From NCBI GenBank assembly GCA_002294285.1, contig DBFL01000041.1, forward strand, positions 5,650-18,413: a stretch of DNA of 12,764 nucleotides, in the 5' to 3' direction. Each line of letters opens with the position of its first letter. Positions within the stretch are counted from its first letter, which is position 1. The notes beneath the pieces are model-generated. The model was not told the origin of the DNA, searched no databases, and saw nothing but the letters and a program-made list of their open reading frames with translations. The stretch comes from Candidatus Neomicrothrix sp. UBA881 (GTDB taxonomy: Bacteria > Actinomycetota > Acidimicrobiia > Acidimicrobiales > MedAcidi-G1). Below are positions 1 to 7,775 of this stretch, piece after piece. Both the position numbers and the translations under genes were made by a program.

Positions 1-35
1 CTAGGATCATCATCTGGGGGAAAATCAAAGTCCAT
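1..35 (-). CDS. Acyl-CoA dehydrogenase, N-terminal fragment (cut by window edge)
   Basis: An ATG on the minus strand at 35-33 opens a frame that runs off the window after 11 codons, reading MDFDFPPDDDP. This is the usual opening of a large group of actinobacterial acyl-CoA dehydrogenases (MDFxxPPEDDPR-like), which oxidise acyl-CoA to 2-enoyl-CoA using FAD. The ATG lies 2 bases after the stop of the AtuA-like gene, so it belongs to the same operon, and GGATAG just upstream could act as a weak ribosome binding site. An acyl-CoA dehydrogenase is what one expects next to an acyl-CoA carboxylase and AtuA, since it makes the enoyl-CoA that the carboxylase uses. The call rests on only 11 residues plus context; the frame and start are seen, the family is inferred. 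Confidence 0.55.
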   Translation of the reverse strand, partial: MDFDFPPDDDP

Positions 36-37
36 GA

Positions 38-1795
38 CTATCCGATGAGTCCTTCGGGGATATCCACTACTCTGGCACGAAGCCATTCTCCGAAACTCTT
101 AGCTTGACTGTCTTGTCGAGTGGAAGCGGCAACCCCCTCTTCTAAAAGCCCATGTACCACAAAGTTGAGTGAATATATTTTCGGAAGCCGGTACCTGTCC
201 ACTTTTAAATCGGCAGTCTCAGGTAAAAGTTCCTGAAGTTTGTCTGTAGTTAAAAAGTTGTCCAACCAAATCCAAGCCTCTTCGGAGCGAGCGAAAACAC
301 CGAGATTGGCATTACCAGTTTTATCTCCTGATCTTGCTCCTACTAATAGTCCTAGCGGAGCTTTTTTTGTAGGACCAAAATCGGTTTTCACAATTTTTTC
401 ATCGACTGAGTCAAAGACAAAAGAAGTTCCCGGAACATGTGATTCGACTACAGTTCTCTCACCTTCGAGAAAAATCACATGCTGTGGAACCAGATCACTT
501 GGAATTAGAGCAGGCCAATGGATTCCAAATGGTCTAGCATTGCCTCCACCACCCACTCCAAACATGCCAGGTATCGTCGCTAAACCCAGTTCATTAACAG
601 AATTGAAGATAGCTCTACCAACTTTTCTTTCATCAGAATCTTTCACCGTTATCTTCCACAATGCAACCGCTTCTTCATTGCTCTCAGGGTCGTCTTTGTC
701 GGTCCTTACCACTCTGGTTTTAACTGATTCAAAATCAGCAGGTTCATACGGACAAGCCTTCCAGAATGCTTCCTGTACAAGGTCTGCTTTTTCTTCAATG
801 TCTAAACCAGTCAAAGCAATAGACATGTCGGTCCTGAATCCTCCAAGTTTGTTCATTGACACTTTTAAGGCCTCTGGCGGTGGCTCACCTTTAACTTTTT
901 CGATTTGAACCCGATCGGAAGATAGCTGCTTTAGCTCCAACGAGTCGAACCTCGCTGTCACATCAGGACCCAGATAGGAGGGTGAACCGATTTCATAGAG
1001 AAGTTGTGAAGTGACAGTGCCTATAGAAACCTCACCTCCTGTTCCATCATGTTTGCCGATTACAGAAGAACCATCAGAAGCGATATCTGCCCAAGGAAAT
1101 CCGGTACGACTCATGCCGTCGACTTCAGTAAAGAAAGAGTAGTTTCCTCCGGTTGCTTGAGTCCCACATTCAATTACATGTCCGGCAACCACCGCACCAG
1201 CAAGGGAGTCCCAATCATCTTTTGTCCATTTGTGATGCCAAGCAGCGGGTCCGCAAACAACCGCCGCGTCGGTTACACGTCCAGTTATGACAATGTCAGC
1301 CCCTTTATTGAGCGCTTCAACTATTCCCCAGCAACCCAAATAAGCATTTGCGCTTATATAGCTTTCAAGATCAGTTATTTCCTCTCCTGTATCCATGTGT
1401 TTAAAGTCAATTCCTGAATCCGCTAGCTCAGATAGACGTGACAAAATATTGTCACCTTCGATATAGGCAATAGAAGGATTAAGTCCAACTTTTTCTGCGA
1501 CTTCAGCAACTGCTTCAGCACAACTAGCCGGATCCAGACCTCCGGCGTTACTTACCACCTTTATATTTTTTTCCATGCATGTAGCCATTACTTGTTCCAT
1601 TTGAGTCACAAAAGAACGCGCGTAACCACCATTTGGTCTTTTAGCTTGTGTTCTGGCCAAGATGAGCATTGTCAGTTCGGCTAGCCAGTCACCAGTCAAA
1701 ACGTCAATGGGTCCATCGTTAACCATTTCGGTAGCAGCGGAAAGACGATCACCATAGAAACCGGAGCAATTGGCAACACGAATTGGTTCAGTCAT
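38..1795 (-). CDS. AtuA-family protein (DUF1446 plus C-terminal AtuA-like domain)
   Basis: This 585-residue protein belongs to the acyclic terpene utilization AtuA family. The DUF1446 region fills about residues 5-450, with conserved stretches SGFYGDR (11-17), TGDWLAELTM (34-43), NAGGLDP (83-89), ITGRVTDAA (170-178) and CGTQATGGN (210-218). A smaller C-terminal domain follows (about 478-585), with RSGDKTGNANLGV (488-500) and the typical ending LNFVVHGLLEEGVAASTR. AtuA is required for citronellol/geraniol catabolism in Pseudomonas, but its reaction is not firmly established to my knowledge. The ATG at 1795 is preferred to the in-frame ATG at 1816: the protein family starts here, GAGAAAAG lies just upstream, and it leaves only an 8-base overlap with the biotin carboxylase stop. 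No signal peptide is visible; it is probably cytosolic. The family is sure; the substrate is not. Confidence 0.9.
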   Translation of the reverse strand: MTEPIRVANCSGFYGDRLSAATEMVNDGPIDVLTGDWLAELTMLILARTQAKRPNGGYARSFVTQMEQVMATCMEKNIKVVSNAGGLDPASCAEAVAEVAEKVGLNPSIAYIEGDNILSRLSELADSGIDFKHMDTGEEITDLESYISANAYLGCWGIVEALNKGADIVITGRVTDAAVVCGPAAWHHKWTKDDWDSLAGAVVAGHVIECGTQATGGNYSFFTEVDGMSRTGFPWADIASDGSSVIGKHDGTGGEVSIGTVTSQLLYEIGSPSYLGPDVTARFDSLELKQLSSDRVQIEKVKGEPPPEALKVSMNKLGGFRTDMSIALTGLDIEEKADLVQEAFWKACPYEPADFESVKTRVVRTDKDDPESNEEAVALWKITVKDSDERKVGRAIFNSVNELGLATIPGMFGVGGGGNARPFGIHWPALIPSDLVPQHVIFLEGERTVVESHVPGTSFVFDSVDEKIVKTDFGPTKKAPLGLLVGARSGDKTGNANLGVFARSEEAWIWLDNFLTTDKLQELLPETADLKVDRYRLPKIYSLNFVVHGLLEEGVAASTRQDSQAKSFGEWLRARVVDIPEGLIG

Positions 1796-3740
1796 TTTTG
1801 CTTTTCTCACTATCATCGGTTTGGTTTATAACTAGAAGAGGAACCCCATTCTCCAACTGCTGGTTTTCAGAAACGAGGATTTCTGAAACTGTTCCATCAT
1901 GGGGGGCTTTTATATGGTTCTCCATTTTCATAGCTTCGAGAACCAAGAGTGTGTCACCAGTGGAAACGCTATCTCCCGGAGAAACTCTTATTTCGAGAAC
2001 GACTCCCGGCATTGGTGCCACGAGGCTTCCTTCAGCTATTTGAAATCCTGGGGGTTCGAAACGAGGCACAATCACAAAAGAAACTGTTCCTTTGGTTGTT
2101 TGGACATGAATTGTTTCTGGGCTTTCAGTGATTAAAGAGTTTATTCTCTCATCTTCTATCTCAGCCTCGATGCTCCTTGCTGACCATTTGTGAAGTTTTA
2201 CGATTTTTTTGTCATTAAAAAGAAAGGAAGCATCGCGTCGTGACTTATAAGAGACATTCAAGTTCTCCCCATCATGCAGAAGAGAAATTTCCTGAGCGGG
2301 AAGTCTGCCATTTCTCCATCCACTAGGAATAGACGATAAAACAATTGAGTTTTTACGATTTTTACCTTGAAGCCACAGAGCAGCTGTAATTGCTGCGTTC
2401 TCAAGTTCATTTTCTGTTAATTGAAGCTTTGGTTCGGGTGAGTTTTCTTCTATGAAATCAGTAGTTGTGTCTCCCTTCAGAAATCTGTCGTGTCGAAGAA
2501 CCGAAGTTAGAAAGTCACGATTTGTTGTCACTCCGGCCAAATGCAGATTTTCGAGTGCGTTAGCAAGAGTCAATGCAGCTTCAGTTCGGTTGGGTGAATG
2601 TGAAATAACTTTTGCCAGCATCGGGTCATATTCAACACCTACAAAAGAACCTTTTTCTACACCAGAATCCCAACGTACATTGTTTCCGTTTAGGGGAGAG
2701 AAAGCCAAAATTCTTCCGGTGGCGGGCAGAAAGTCATTTACTGGGTCTTCAGCGTACAAACGTGCTTCAATAGCATGCCCTTCTACTTTGAGGCCTTCTT
2801 GAGTGAATGACACTATCTCACCAGAAGAGATCCTTAATTGTTCACGTACTAGGTCAATCCCCGTAATCGCTTCTGTCACGGGATGCTCTACTTGTAAGCG
2901 TGTATTTACCTCGAGGAAAAAGAAATCTCCCGTTTCATCATCGAAAAGAAATTCAACTGTTCCAGCTGACTGGTATTCAAGAGTTTCTCCCATTCTCAAT
3001 GCAGCTTCAGTTATAAGAACTCTCTGTTCGTCATTGATAACAGAAGAAGGAGACTCTTCTATTATTTTTTGATGCCTGCGTTGAATTGAGCACTCTCTTT
3101 CACCCAGATGCAATAGGTTTCCGTGAGAATCTCCTAGGATTTGAACTTCTATATGTCTGGATTTAGATATGTATTTTTCCAGGAAAACTCTTTCATCTCC
3201 AAAAGCGTTCTTAGCTTCCCTTTGAGCTGCAGAAATAGCTTCTTTTAGATCATTTTTATTTTCGACAATTCGCATCCCTTTGCCTCCGCCACCTGCAGCA
3301 GCTTTAACTAGCAGAGGGAAACCGACAGATGAGAAATCCTTCAGGTCATCAGAAGATGGAAGAGTCGGAACTTTCGCTTTATCGGCAATTTTTTTTGCTT
3401 CAATCTTGTCTCCCATAGCTTCAATAACTTCTGGAGAAGGGCCCACCCAATTGATATTTGCTTCAATCACCGCTCTAGCGAATGAAGCATTTTCAGATAG
3501 GAACCCATAACCAGGGTGAATGGCATCAGACTGGGTTTTTTCAGCAGCGGCAATAATAGCCTCGATGTCTAGATAGTTGGTCGGAAGGCGAATTGATCGA
3601 TCAGCTTCCTTAACAAAAGGTTCATTGCTGTCGGCATCGGTGTATACAGCGATGCAAATAATACCCATCGACTTTGCAGTTCTAAAAATGCGTCTAGCTA
3701 TCTCTCCTCTGTTAGCGACTAAAAGTGTGTTGATCGTCAT
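1788..3740 (-). CDS. Acyl-CoA carboxylase alpha subunit: biotin carboxylase plus biotin carrier domain
   Basis: This 650-residue subunit carboxylates its own biotin with ATP and bicarbonate, then hands the carboxyl group to the carboxyltransferase encoded just upstream. The biotin carboxylase N-domain starts with NTLLVANRGEIARRI (4-18). The ATP-grasp domain has the glycine loop AGGGGKGM (149-156) and the catalytic run EVNTRLQVEHPVTE (277-290), in which R281, Q283 and E285 match E. coli AccC R292, Q294 and E296. The biotin carrier domain is at about 570-640, with the biotinylation site EAMKMEN and acceptor K605. Length fits MccA/AtuF/PccA-type subunits rather than stand-alone AccC. K112 and K146 (matching AccC K116 and K159) are 9 residues closer than in AccC, so the linker there is short. 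The ATG overlaps the upstream stop by 4 bases (ATGA), and GGAG lies 10 bases upstream. The acyl substrate is set by the beta subunit. Confidence 0.95.
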   Translation of the reverse strand: MTINTLLVANRGEIARRIFRTAKSMGIICIAVYTDADSNEPFVKEADRSIRLPTNYLDIEAIIAAAEKTQSDAIHPGYGFLSENASFARAVIEANINWVGPSPEVIEAMGDKIEAKKIADKAKVPTLPSSDDLKDFSSVGFPLLVKAAAGGGGKGMRIVENKNDLKEAISAAQREAKNAFGDERVFLEKYISKSRHIEVQILGDSHGNLLHLGERECSIQRRHQKIIEESPSSVINDEQRVLITEAALRMGETLEYQSAGTVEFLFDDETGDFFFLEVNTRLQVEHPVTEAITGIDLVREQLRISSGEIVSFTQEGLKVEGHAIEARLYAEDPVNDFLPATGRILAFSPLNGNNVRWDSGVEKGSFVGVEYDPMLAKVISHSPNRTEAALTLANALENLHLAGVTTNRDFLTSVLRHDRFLKGDTTTDFIEENSPEPKLQLTENELENAAITAALWLQGKNRKNSIVLSSIPSGWRNGRLPAQEISLLHDGENLNVSYKSRRDASFLFNDKKIVKLHKWSARSIEAEIEDERINSLITESPETIHVQTTKGTVSFVIVPRFEPPGFQIAEGSLVAPMPGVVLEIRVSPGDSVSTGDTLLVLEAMKMENHIKAPHDGTVSEILVSENQQLENGVPLLVINQTDDSEKSKND

Positions 3741-5389
3741 AGTCTGAAGACTCCGTATTTTTGTGAACCTTCGATTGGTTTATTTCGGAAAGTTGACAAG
3801 CAGATACTGATCACGGTGCGTGTGTCTCTCGGATCTATTATCCCATCGTCACTTACAGCTCCGGTCGCCACCAGCGCTAAAGATCCACGTTCTTGTATTT
3901 CTTCAACTTTCTGCACTATTGCAGCGTCTGCTTCCTCGTCAAATTCTTCCCCCTTGCGTTCAGCTCTTCCTTTGCGGACTATGGACATGACTCCAGCTAT
4001 TTGTTTCGGCCCCATAACGGCGATTTTCGCTGTAGGCCAAAGAAAAGTGAACCTATTCCCATATGCTCGTCCAGACATGCCATAATTTCCAGCGCCCATT
4101 GATTTTCCGACTATTACTGCGATGTGAGGGACAGTTGAGTTGGAAATAGCATTTATAAGTTGGGAGCCTTTTTTTATGATCCCTGCTTTTTCAAAGTCGC
4201 TTCCCACTATGAATCCTGGAACATTATGCAGGAACAGCAGGGGAGTATTTTGCCTGTTACACAATTGAATGAAATGCGCTGCTTTTTCAGCTTCTTCGGG
4301 AAATATGACGCCATTGTTTCCTAGTATTCCGATTGGATAACCGTCTATTGTTGACCAACCGCACACCATCGCCGGGCCATAAAGGGGTTTAAACTCCTCG
4401 AATCGGGAAGCATCAACAATTCTCGAAACCACTTCACGAATGTCTACTGGTTGTCTTAAGTCCCTGTCGATTATTCCCAACAGTTCCTCAGGGTCATGAA
4501 CCGGTTCTTCGGAGAAATAACTTGGCTCTGGGTCTGGTTTTTTCCAATCCAGATGTGAAATAACTTCTCTGCAGAGTCTCAGAGCATCCATTTCATCTTC
4601 TGCTAAATAGTCGGCAAGACCTGACTTTTCAGCATGAAGCTGAGCGCCCCCTATTTCTTCGTCACTAGATTCCTCACCAGTTGCCATCTTTACAAGAGGT
4701 GGACCTCCTAATGCAACCTTTGACTGTTCTCGAATGAAAATGTTGTAATCAGAAACTCCAGGCTGATACGCACCACCTGCAGTTGCAGTTCCAAAGACCA
4801 CACAGATTGTAGGGATTCCCATTTTTGACAGTTCAATCATTTCGTAGAAAAAACGTCCTGACTCGGCAAAGTGACTGACTTGAGCTCGGCGACTATTTGA
4901 CTTGTCACCACCACCAGTTGGGATGTTTAGGTCAGCCCCTGCTGATTCGACGAAACTCACATACGGCATATGGTTATCTCGAGCAATTTCTAAAGCGCGC
5001 ATCCACTTTTTAACGACATAAGGAGTCATTGCGCCAGCTTGGACTGTCGGGTCGTTTCCAAGGATCACACATTCGGTGTCAGCTATTACACCAACACCAA
5101 CTACAAATCCACCTCCTGTTGTGTAATCTGAATCAGCTGCCGCTAACGGACTAATTTCAAGAAAAGGACTGTCAGGGTCGAGAACGTTTGCGATACGTTC
5201 ACGAATCGGCATCTTTCCTTTTGATCTGTGCCTTTTTGTTGTTTCAGGTCCGCCTCCAGCTTCTGCTTCATCTAAAAGCTCTTCAAGCTCTTCAAGTTGT
5301 TCGAGCATGTCAGAACGGTTTTTATGAAACTGCTCACTGCGGACATCCAAATGTGTTTCCAGTGAGGGGGCTAGAAGTTTCCGTTTCAT
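3737..5389 (-). CDS. Acyl-CoA carboxylase beta subunit (carboxyltransferase, MccB/AtuC-like)
   Basis: This 550-residue carboxyltransferase moves CO2 from carboxybiotin to an acyl-CoA. The N-terminal crotonase-like half carries the oxyanion motif TAGGAY (203-208) and GGPPLVKMATGEE (228-240). The C-terminal half carries MGAGNYGMSGRAY (431-443) and the family ending YGVFRL. The ATATAGGAY/GGPPLVK/YGVFR signature places it with the methylcrotonyl/geranyl-CoA carboxylase beta branch, not the propionyl/acetyl AccD5 branch. Residues 29-47 are a Glu/Leu-rich helix and probably coiled. Ala226 stands where MCC-type enzymes usually have Phe (TIFLxGPP), which may widen the acyl pocket. It is the first gene of the operon, with AAGG 8 bases before its ATG and a promoter about 30 bases further up. 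The family is secure; methylcrotonyl-, geranyl- or another branched acyl-CoA remain open as substrate. Confidence 0.93.
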   Translation of the reverse strand: MKRKLLAPSLETHLDVRSEQFHKNRSDMLEQLEELEELLDEAEAGGGPETTKRHRSKGKMPIRERIANVLDPDSPFLEISPLAAADSDYTTGGGFVVGVGVIADTECVILGNDPTVQAGAMTPYVVKKWMRALEIARDNHMPYVSFVESAGADLNIPTGGGDKSNSRRAQVSHFAESGRFFYEMIELSKMGIPTICVVFGTATAGGAYQPGVSDYNIFIREQSKVALGGPPLVKMATGEESSDEEIGGAQLHAEKSGLADYLAEDEMDALRLCREVISHLDWKKPDPEPSYFSEEPVHDPEELLGIIDRDLRQPVDIREVVSRIVDASRFEEFKPLYGPAMVCGWSTIDGYPIGILGNNGVIFPEEAEKAAHFIQLCNRQNTPLLFLHNVPGFIVGSDFEKAGIIKKGSQLINAISNSTVPHIAVIVGKSMGAGNYGMSGRAYGNRFTFLWPTAKIAVMGPKQIAGVMSIVRKGRAERKGEEFDEEADAAIVQKVEEIQERGSLALVATGAVSDDGIIDPRDTRTVISICLSTFRNKPIEGSQKYGVFRL

Positions 5390-5419
5390 ATTTAACCTTA
5401 GGGTAATAAAGAGACCATA

Positions 5420-5448
5420 ATCTTACCGTAGAGTTTTTTTCATAGCAA
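5420..5448 (-). promoter_or_regulatory. Sigma70-like promoter of the carboxylase operon
   Basis: On the minus strand a -35 element TTGCTA (5448-5443) and a -10 element TAAGAT (5425-5420) are separated by exactly 17 bases; each matches the consensus at four of six positions. A transcript would start near 5413 and carry a short leader of about 24 bases, with the AAGG ribosome binding site, before the carboxyltransferase ATG at 5389. The placement is good, but it is a pattern match only. Confidence 0.45.
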
Positions 5449-5449
5449 T

Positions 5450-5470
5450 TTGTAGGAAAAAGTTCTACAA
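5450..5470. promoter_or_regulatory. Perfect 6-bp inverted repeat, candidate operator
   Basis: TTGTAG (5450-5455) and CTACAA (5465-5470) form a perfect inverted repeat with a 9-base spacer, so the half-site centres lie 15 bases apart. It sits directly upstream of the -35 of the minus-strand operon and about 25 bases before the -10-like element of the divergent MFS gene. It could therefore bind a dimeric regulator serving both sides. No regulator gene lies in the window. In AT-rich sequence a 6-bp repeat of this kind can occur by chance, so this is only a candidate. Confidence 0.3.
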
Positions 5471-5493
5471 GTGAAACCTTTTAAGTTTTTCAT

Positions 5494-5501
5494 GTTATGA
5501 A
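5494..5501 (+). promoter_or_regulatory. Extended -10-like element for a leaderless MFS transcript
   Basis: TGTTATGA at 5494 onward contains an extended -10 pattern (TG, one base, TATGAA at 5496-5501). Its end lies 5 bases before the ATG at 5507, so transcription would begin on or next to the start codon. No Shine-Dalgarno sequence and no -35 hexamer at normal spacing are visible, which fits a leaderless message of the kind common in actinobacteria. This is inferred from position only. Confidence 0.25.
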
Positions 5502-5506
5502 TATTG

Positions 5507-6928
5507 ATGGAGTCTTTTGAGTCGGAACTATCTGAAAGGCCATCTAAAGATTCCTCTACTGAGAAAAACACCCCAAAAACAAGACCTTGGGTATCTCTGA
5601 TAGTTGCTTCCTCGAGCATATTTTTGATGACTCTGGATCTGGGCATAACTGCCGTATCACTTCCCGAAATCCGTGCAGATTTCGATGACTCTAAAAGACA
5701 GATAATCAACTGGGGAGCTACTTCATATCTGGTTACTATGACCTCACTGCTTTTGTTATTTGGCCGTCTTTCAGATCGTTACGGCCGTCGAAAGTTGTTC
5801 CTTATCGGTCTTTCACTTACCACATTGGCCGTTTCGTTAGCGGCATTTACACCCAATCCTGAGATTTTTCTTTTAGCCCGCACTTTTCAAGGCGCAGGTA
5901 TTGCCTTACTTGTTCCAACAGCCTTGGCAATGGTTCTAAGCGACATACCGCAAAAGCACCAAGGAGCAGCTGTTGGCTTGTGGGGTTCAATTGGTGCAAC
6001 TGCTGGAGTTCTCGGGCCAATATCTTCCGGCTCTTTAATTGAGTTTTTCGGTTGGCGCGCTACTTTTGCTTTTTTAGCAGTTCTGGGTTTTATAGCTTTG
6101 ATCGCAGGCATAAGAGTTCTTAATGAGAGCTACCTGCCGGAAGCTTCCGAAGAATTGAATTTAACGACTGTTTTCAGCGGAATTTTATCAATAGGTTTAG
6201 TTACTTTAGTTTTACTGCAAGGAAATGAATGGGGGTGGGCTTCGACAAAAATTCTGATCCTTGTTGTAATGGCATTTTTAACCACGTGGTTTTTCTGGGT
6301 TAGTTGTAAACGTTCTAGTAGCCCGCTTTTGGATTTAGAAGTTTTAAAAAACCACAAATACCGCCAGGTAACCATCGCAGCTGGATTCCATCAGATTGCC
6401 TTTTTTGCCTTTTTCTTTTCTTCGCCTATTCTTCTGACTGAAATATGGGGTTGGTCTGCTATAAAAACTGGTTTCATGATCGCCCCGTCGATGGTTTTGG
6501 CAATTTTGGTTCAGACCCCGTTTGGTATGATGGCTGACCGTTTCGGATATAGGAAACTTATTTTGTTCGGAGGTTTCATTCCCTCTTTAGGTGTCGTTTG
6601 GTGGTTAATTCGTGTCGACATGGAACCAAGTTATCTAAGTGCTTTTTTACCTGGCTTACTTATCGTGTCGCTTGGAGGGGCGATGGTTGGAATCACCACA
6701 ACAGGTGCTGCCCTAACCGTCGTTGAACAGCAGAAACTTGGAATCGCTAATGCCATGCATCAGGTAGCACGTCGTTTGGGAACCACTATGGGTGTTGCTC
6801 TTGCTGTCGGTTTAAGTAGCGGCTCTGACAATTTGAAAATTTTCGAAAATATCAAAATTCTTTGGTGGTTAGTAGCGATTACGTATGTCTTGGGGTCAGT
6901 GTTCGTGTGGAAATCAGAAATTGAGTAA
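5507..6928 (+). CDS. MFS transporter, DHA2-type (14-helix) drug/solute exporter
   Basis: This 473-residue integral membrane protein belongs to the proton-coupled drug:H+ antiporter-2 group of the major facilitator superfamily. Residues 1-26 are a polar, cytosolic tail. Helix 1 (28-48) carries the LDLGITAVSLPEI motif (43-55), motif A is GRLSDRYGRRKLF (86-98), RTFQGAGIALLVPTAL (125-140) follows, and motif C is GATAGVLGPISSG (163-175). Two extra helices (about 219-238 and 248-267) link the halves, as in 14-helix transporters, and a second motif A-like loop is GMMADRFGYRKL (340-351). The ATG at 5507 is preferred to the TTG three bases earlier; neither has a Shine-Dalgarno site. It is divergent from the carboxylase operon and followed 59 bases later by an SDR. 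The exported compound cannot be predicted; efflux of a toxic metabolite or hydrophobic acid is plausible. Confidence 0.9.
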   Translation: MESFESELSERPSKDSSTEKNTPKTRPWVSLIVASSSIFLMTLDLGITAVSLPEIRADFDDSKRQIINWGATSYLVTMTSLLLLFGRLSDRYGRRKLFLIGLSLTTLAVSLAAFTPNPEIFLLARTFQGAGIALLVPTALAMVLSDIPQKHQGAAVGLWGSIGATAGVLGPISSGSLIEFFGWRATFAFLAVLGFIALIAGIRVLNESYLPEASEELNLTTVFSGILSIGLVTLVLLQGNEWGWASTKILILVVMAFLTTWFFWVSCKRSSSPLLDLEVLKNHKYRQVTIAAGFHQIAFFAFFFSSPILLTEIWGWSAIKTGFMIAPSMVLAILVQTPFGMMADRFGYRKLILFGGFIPSLGVVWWLIRVDMEPSYLSAFLPGLLIVSLGGAMVGITTTGAALTVVEQQKLGIANAMHQVARRLGTTMGVALAVGLSSGSDNLKIFENIKILWWLVAITYVLGSVFVWKSEIE

Positions 6929-6987
6929 CAAATAAATGATTTTCCTTTTTGAGTAATAGGGTGTTATTTCGAAAGTTAGGAGTCGGC

Positions 6988-7767
6988 ATGTCAGAAAAGC
7001 GAAAAGTTGATGAACTCTTTGATTTAAATGGTCACGTAGCAGTAATCACAGGTGCCGGAAGAGGAATTGGTGAAGGTATAGCTGTCGCGATGTCTGAAGC
7101 AGGTGCTTCTGTGGTTGTAGCTGCTCGCAGAACAGAAGAAATTGAGAGAGTTGCGAGTGAAATCAATGACAATGGTGGTAAAGCTCTCGCAGTGACGACT
7201 GATGTAACAGATGACTCGGCACTTGAAAATCTTGCTGAAGCAGCAGTTGAGCATTTTGGGTCTTTGAGTGACTGGGTGAATAATGCTGGCGGATCACCTA
7301 TGAGGATGCCAATAATGGATCTCCCACGTGAAGAATGGGATAGGACCATCGCTTTGAATTTGACAGCTGTTTACTCAGGTTCGTTAATTGCTGCTCGTCA
7401 TATTGAAAACGGTTCTATTATAAACATTTCCTCAGGGGCTGGTTTTGGACCTGTTCCAGGAAGTGCTCACTATGGTGCTGCAAAAGCAGCAGTGCATTCC
7501 CTTACTTGGACTCTTTCGACAGAATTTGCACCAAAAATTAGAGTTAACGCTGTTGCTCCAGGGGCCATACCAACAGAGATCATGCTCAAGGCGATAGGGA
7601 GAAAAGAAGATGAGCTAGACAAAGTTTTGGATGAGTGGAAAATTCCGATGGAGAGATTGGGTACACCTCAAGATATAGGTGCAGCTTGTGTTTATCTCGC
7701 CTCAGATGCTGCAAGTTGGATGACAGGAGAGATCCTTAGGGTAGGTGGAGGAGCAAGAGCCCGTTAG
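6988..7767 (+). CDS. Short-chain dehydrogenase/reductase (classical SDR)
   Basis: This 259-residue NAD(P)-dependent oxidoreductase has every classical SDR landmark: the cofactor loop TGAGRGIG (21-28), Asp72 in TDVTD, NNAG (98-101), Asn124, Ser149 in NISSG, and the catalytic pair YGAAK (Tyr162, Lys166). PGAIPTE (191-197) and the ending WMTGEILRVGGG complete the fold. Arg47 and Arg48 after the second beta strand favour NADP(H). The ATG at 6988 is chosen over a TTG at 6949 because a strong AGGAG (6978-6982) sits 5 bases before it and the extra upstream residues are unlike the family. Similarity is to the FabG/glucose-dehydrogenase-like group, which does not fix the substrate: an alcohol, 3-hydroxyacyl-CoA or diol are all possible. 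It lies behind the MFS gene and converges on the Rieske genes, leaving 8 bases between stops. Confidence 0.93.
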   Translation: MSEKRKVDELFDLNGHVAVITGAGRGIGEGIAVAMSEAGASVVVAARRTEEIERVASEINDNGGKALAVTTDVTDDSALENLAEAAVEHFGSLSDWVNNAGGSPMRMPIMDLPREEWDRTIALNLTAVYSGSLIAARHIENGSIINISSGAGFGPVPGSAHYGAAKAAVHSLTWTLSTEFAPKIRVNAVAPGAIPTEIMLKAIGRKEDELDKVLDEWKIPMERLGTPQDIGAACVYLASDAASWMTGEILRVGGGARAR

Positions 7768-7775
7768 AGCTTGAT

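Noticed and set aside
240..908. Long open frame (222 codons) on the plus strand inside the AtuA-like gene
   Set aside because: It is antisense to a clearly conserved protein, its translation is Ser/Pro/Thr-rich with no recognisable motif, and it is explained by codon bias of the minus-strand gene. The same holds for the plus-strand frames at 1049-1417, 1783-2135, 2452-3510, 3816-4102 and 5188-5406.
5440..5709. Minus-strand open frame of 89 codons over the MFS start and the divergent spacer
   Set aside because: It covers the promoter region and the MFS N-terminus in antisense, has no ribosome binding site and no family resemblance.
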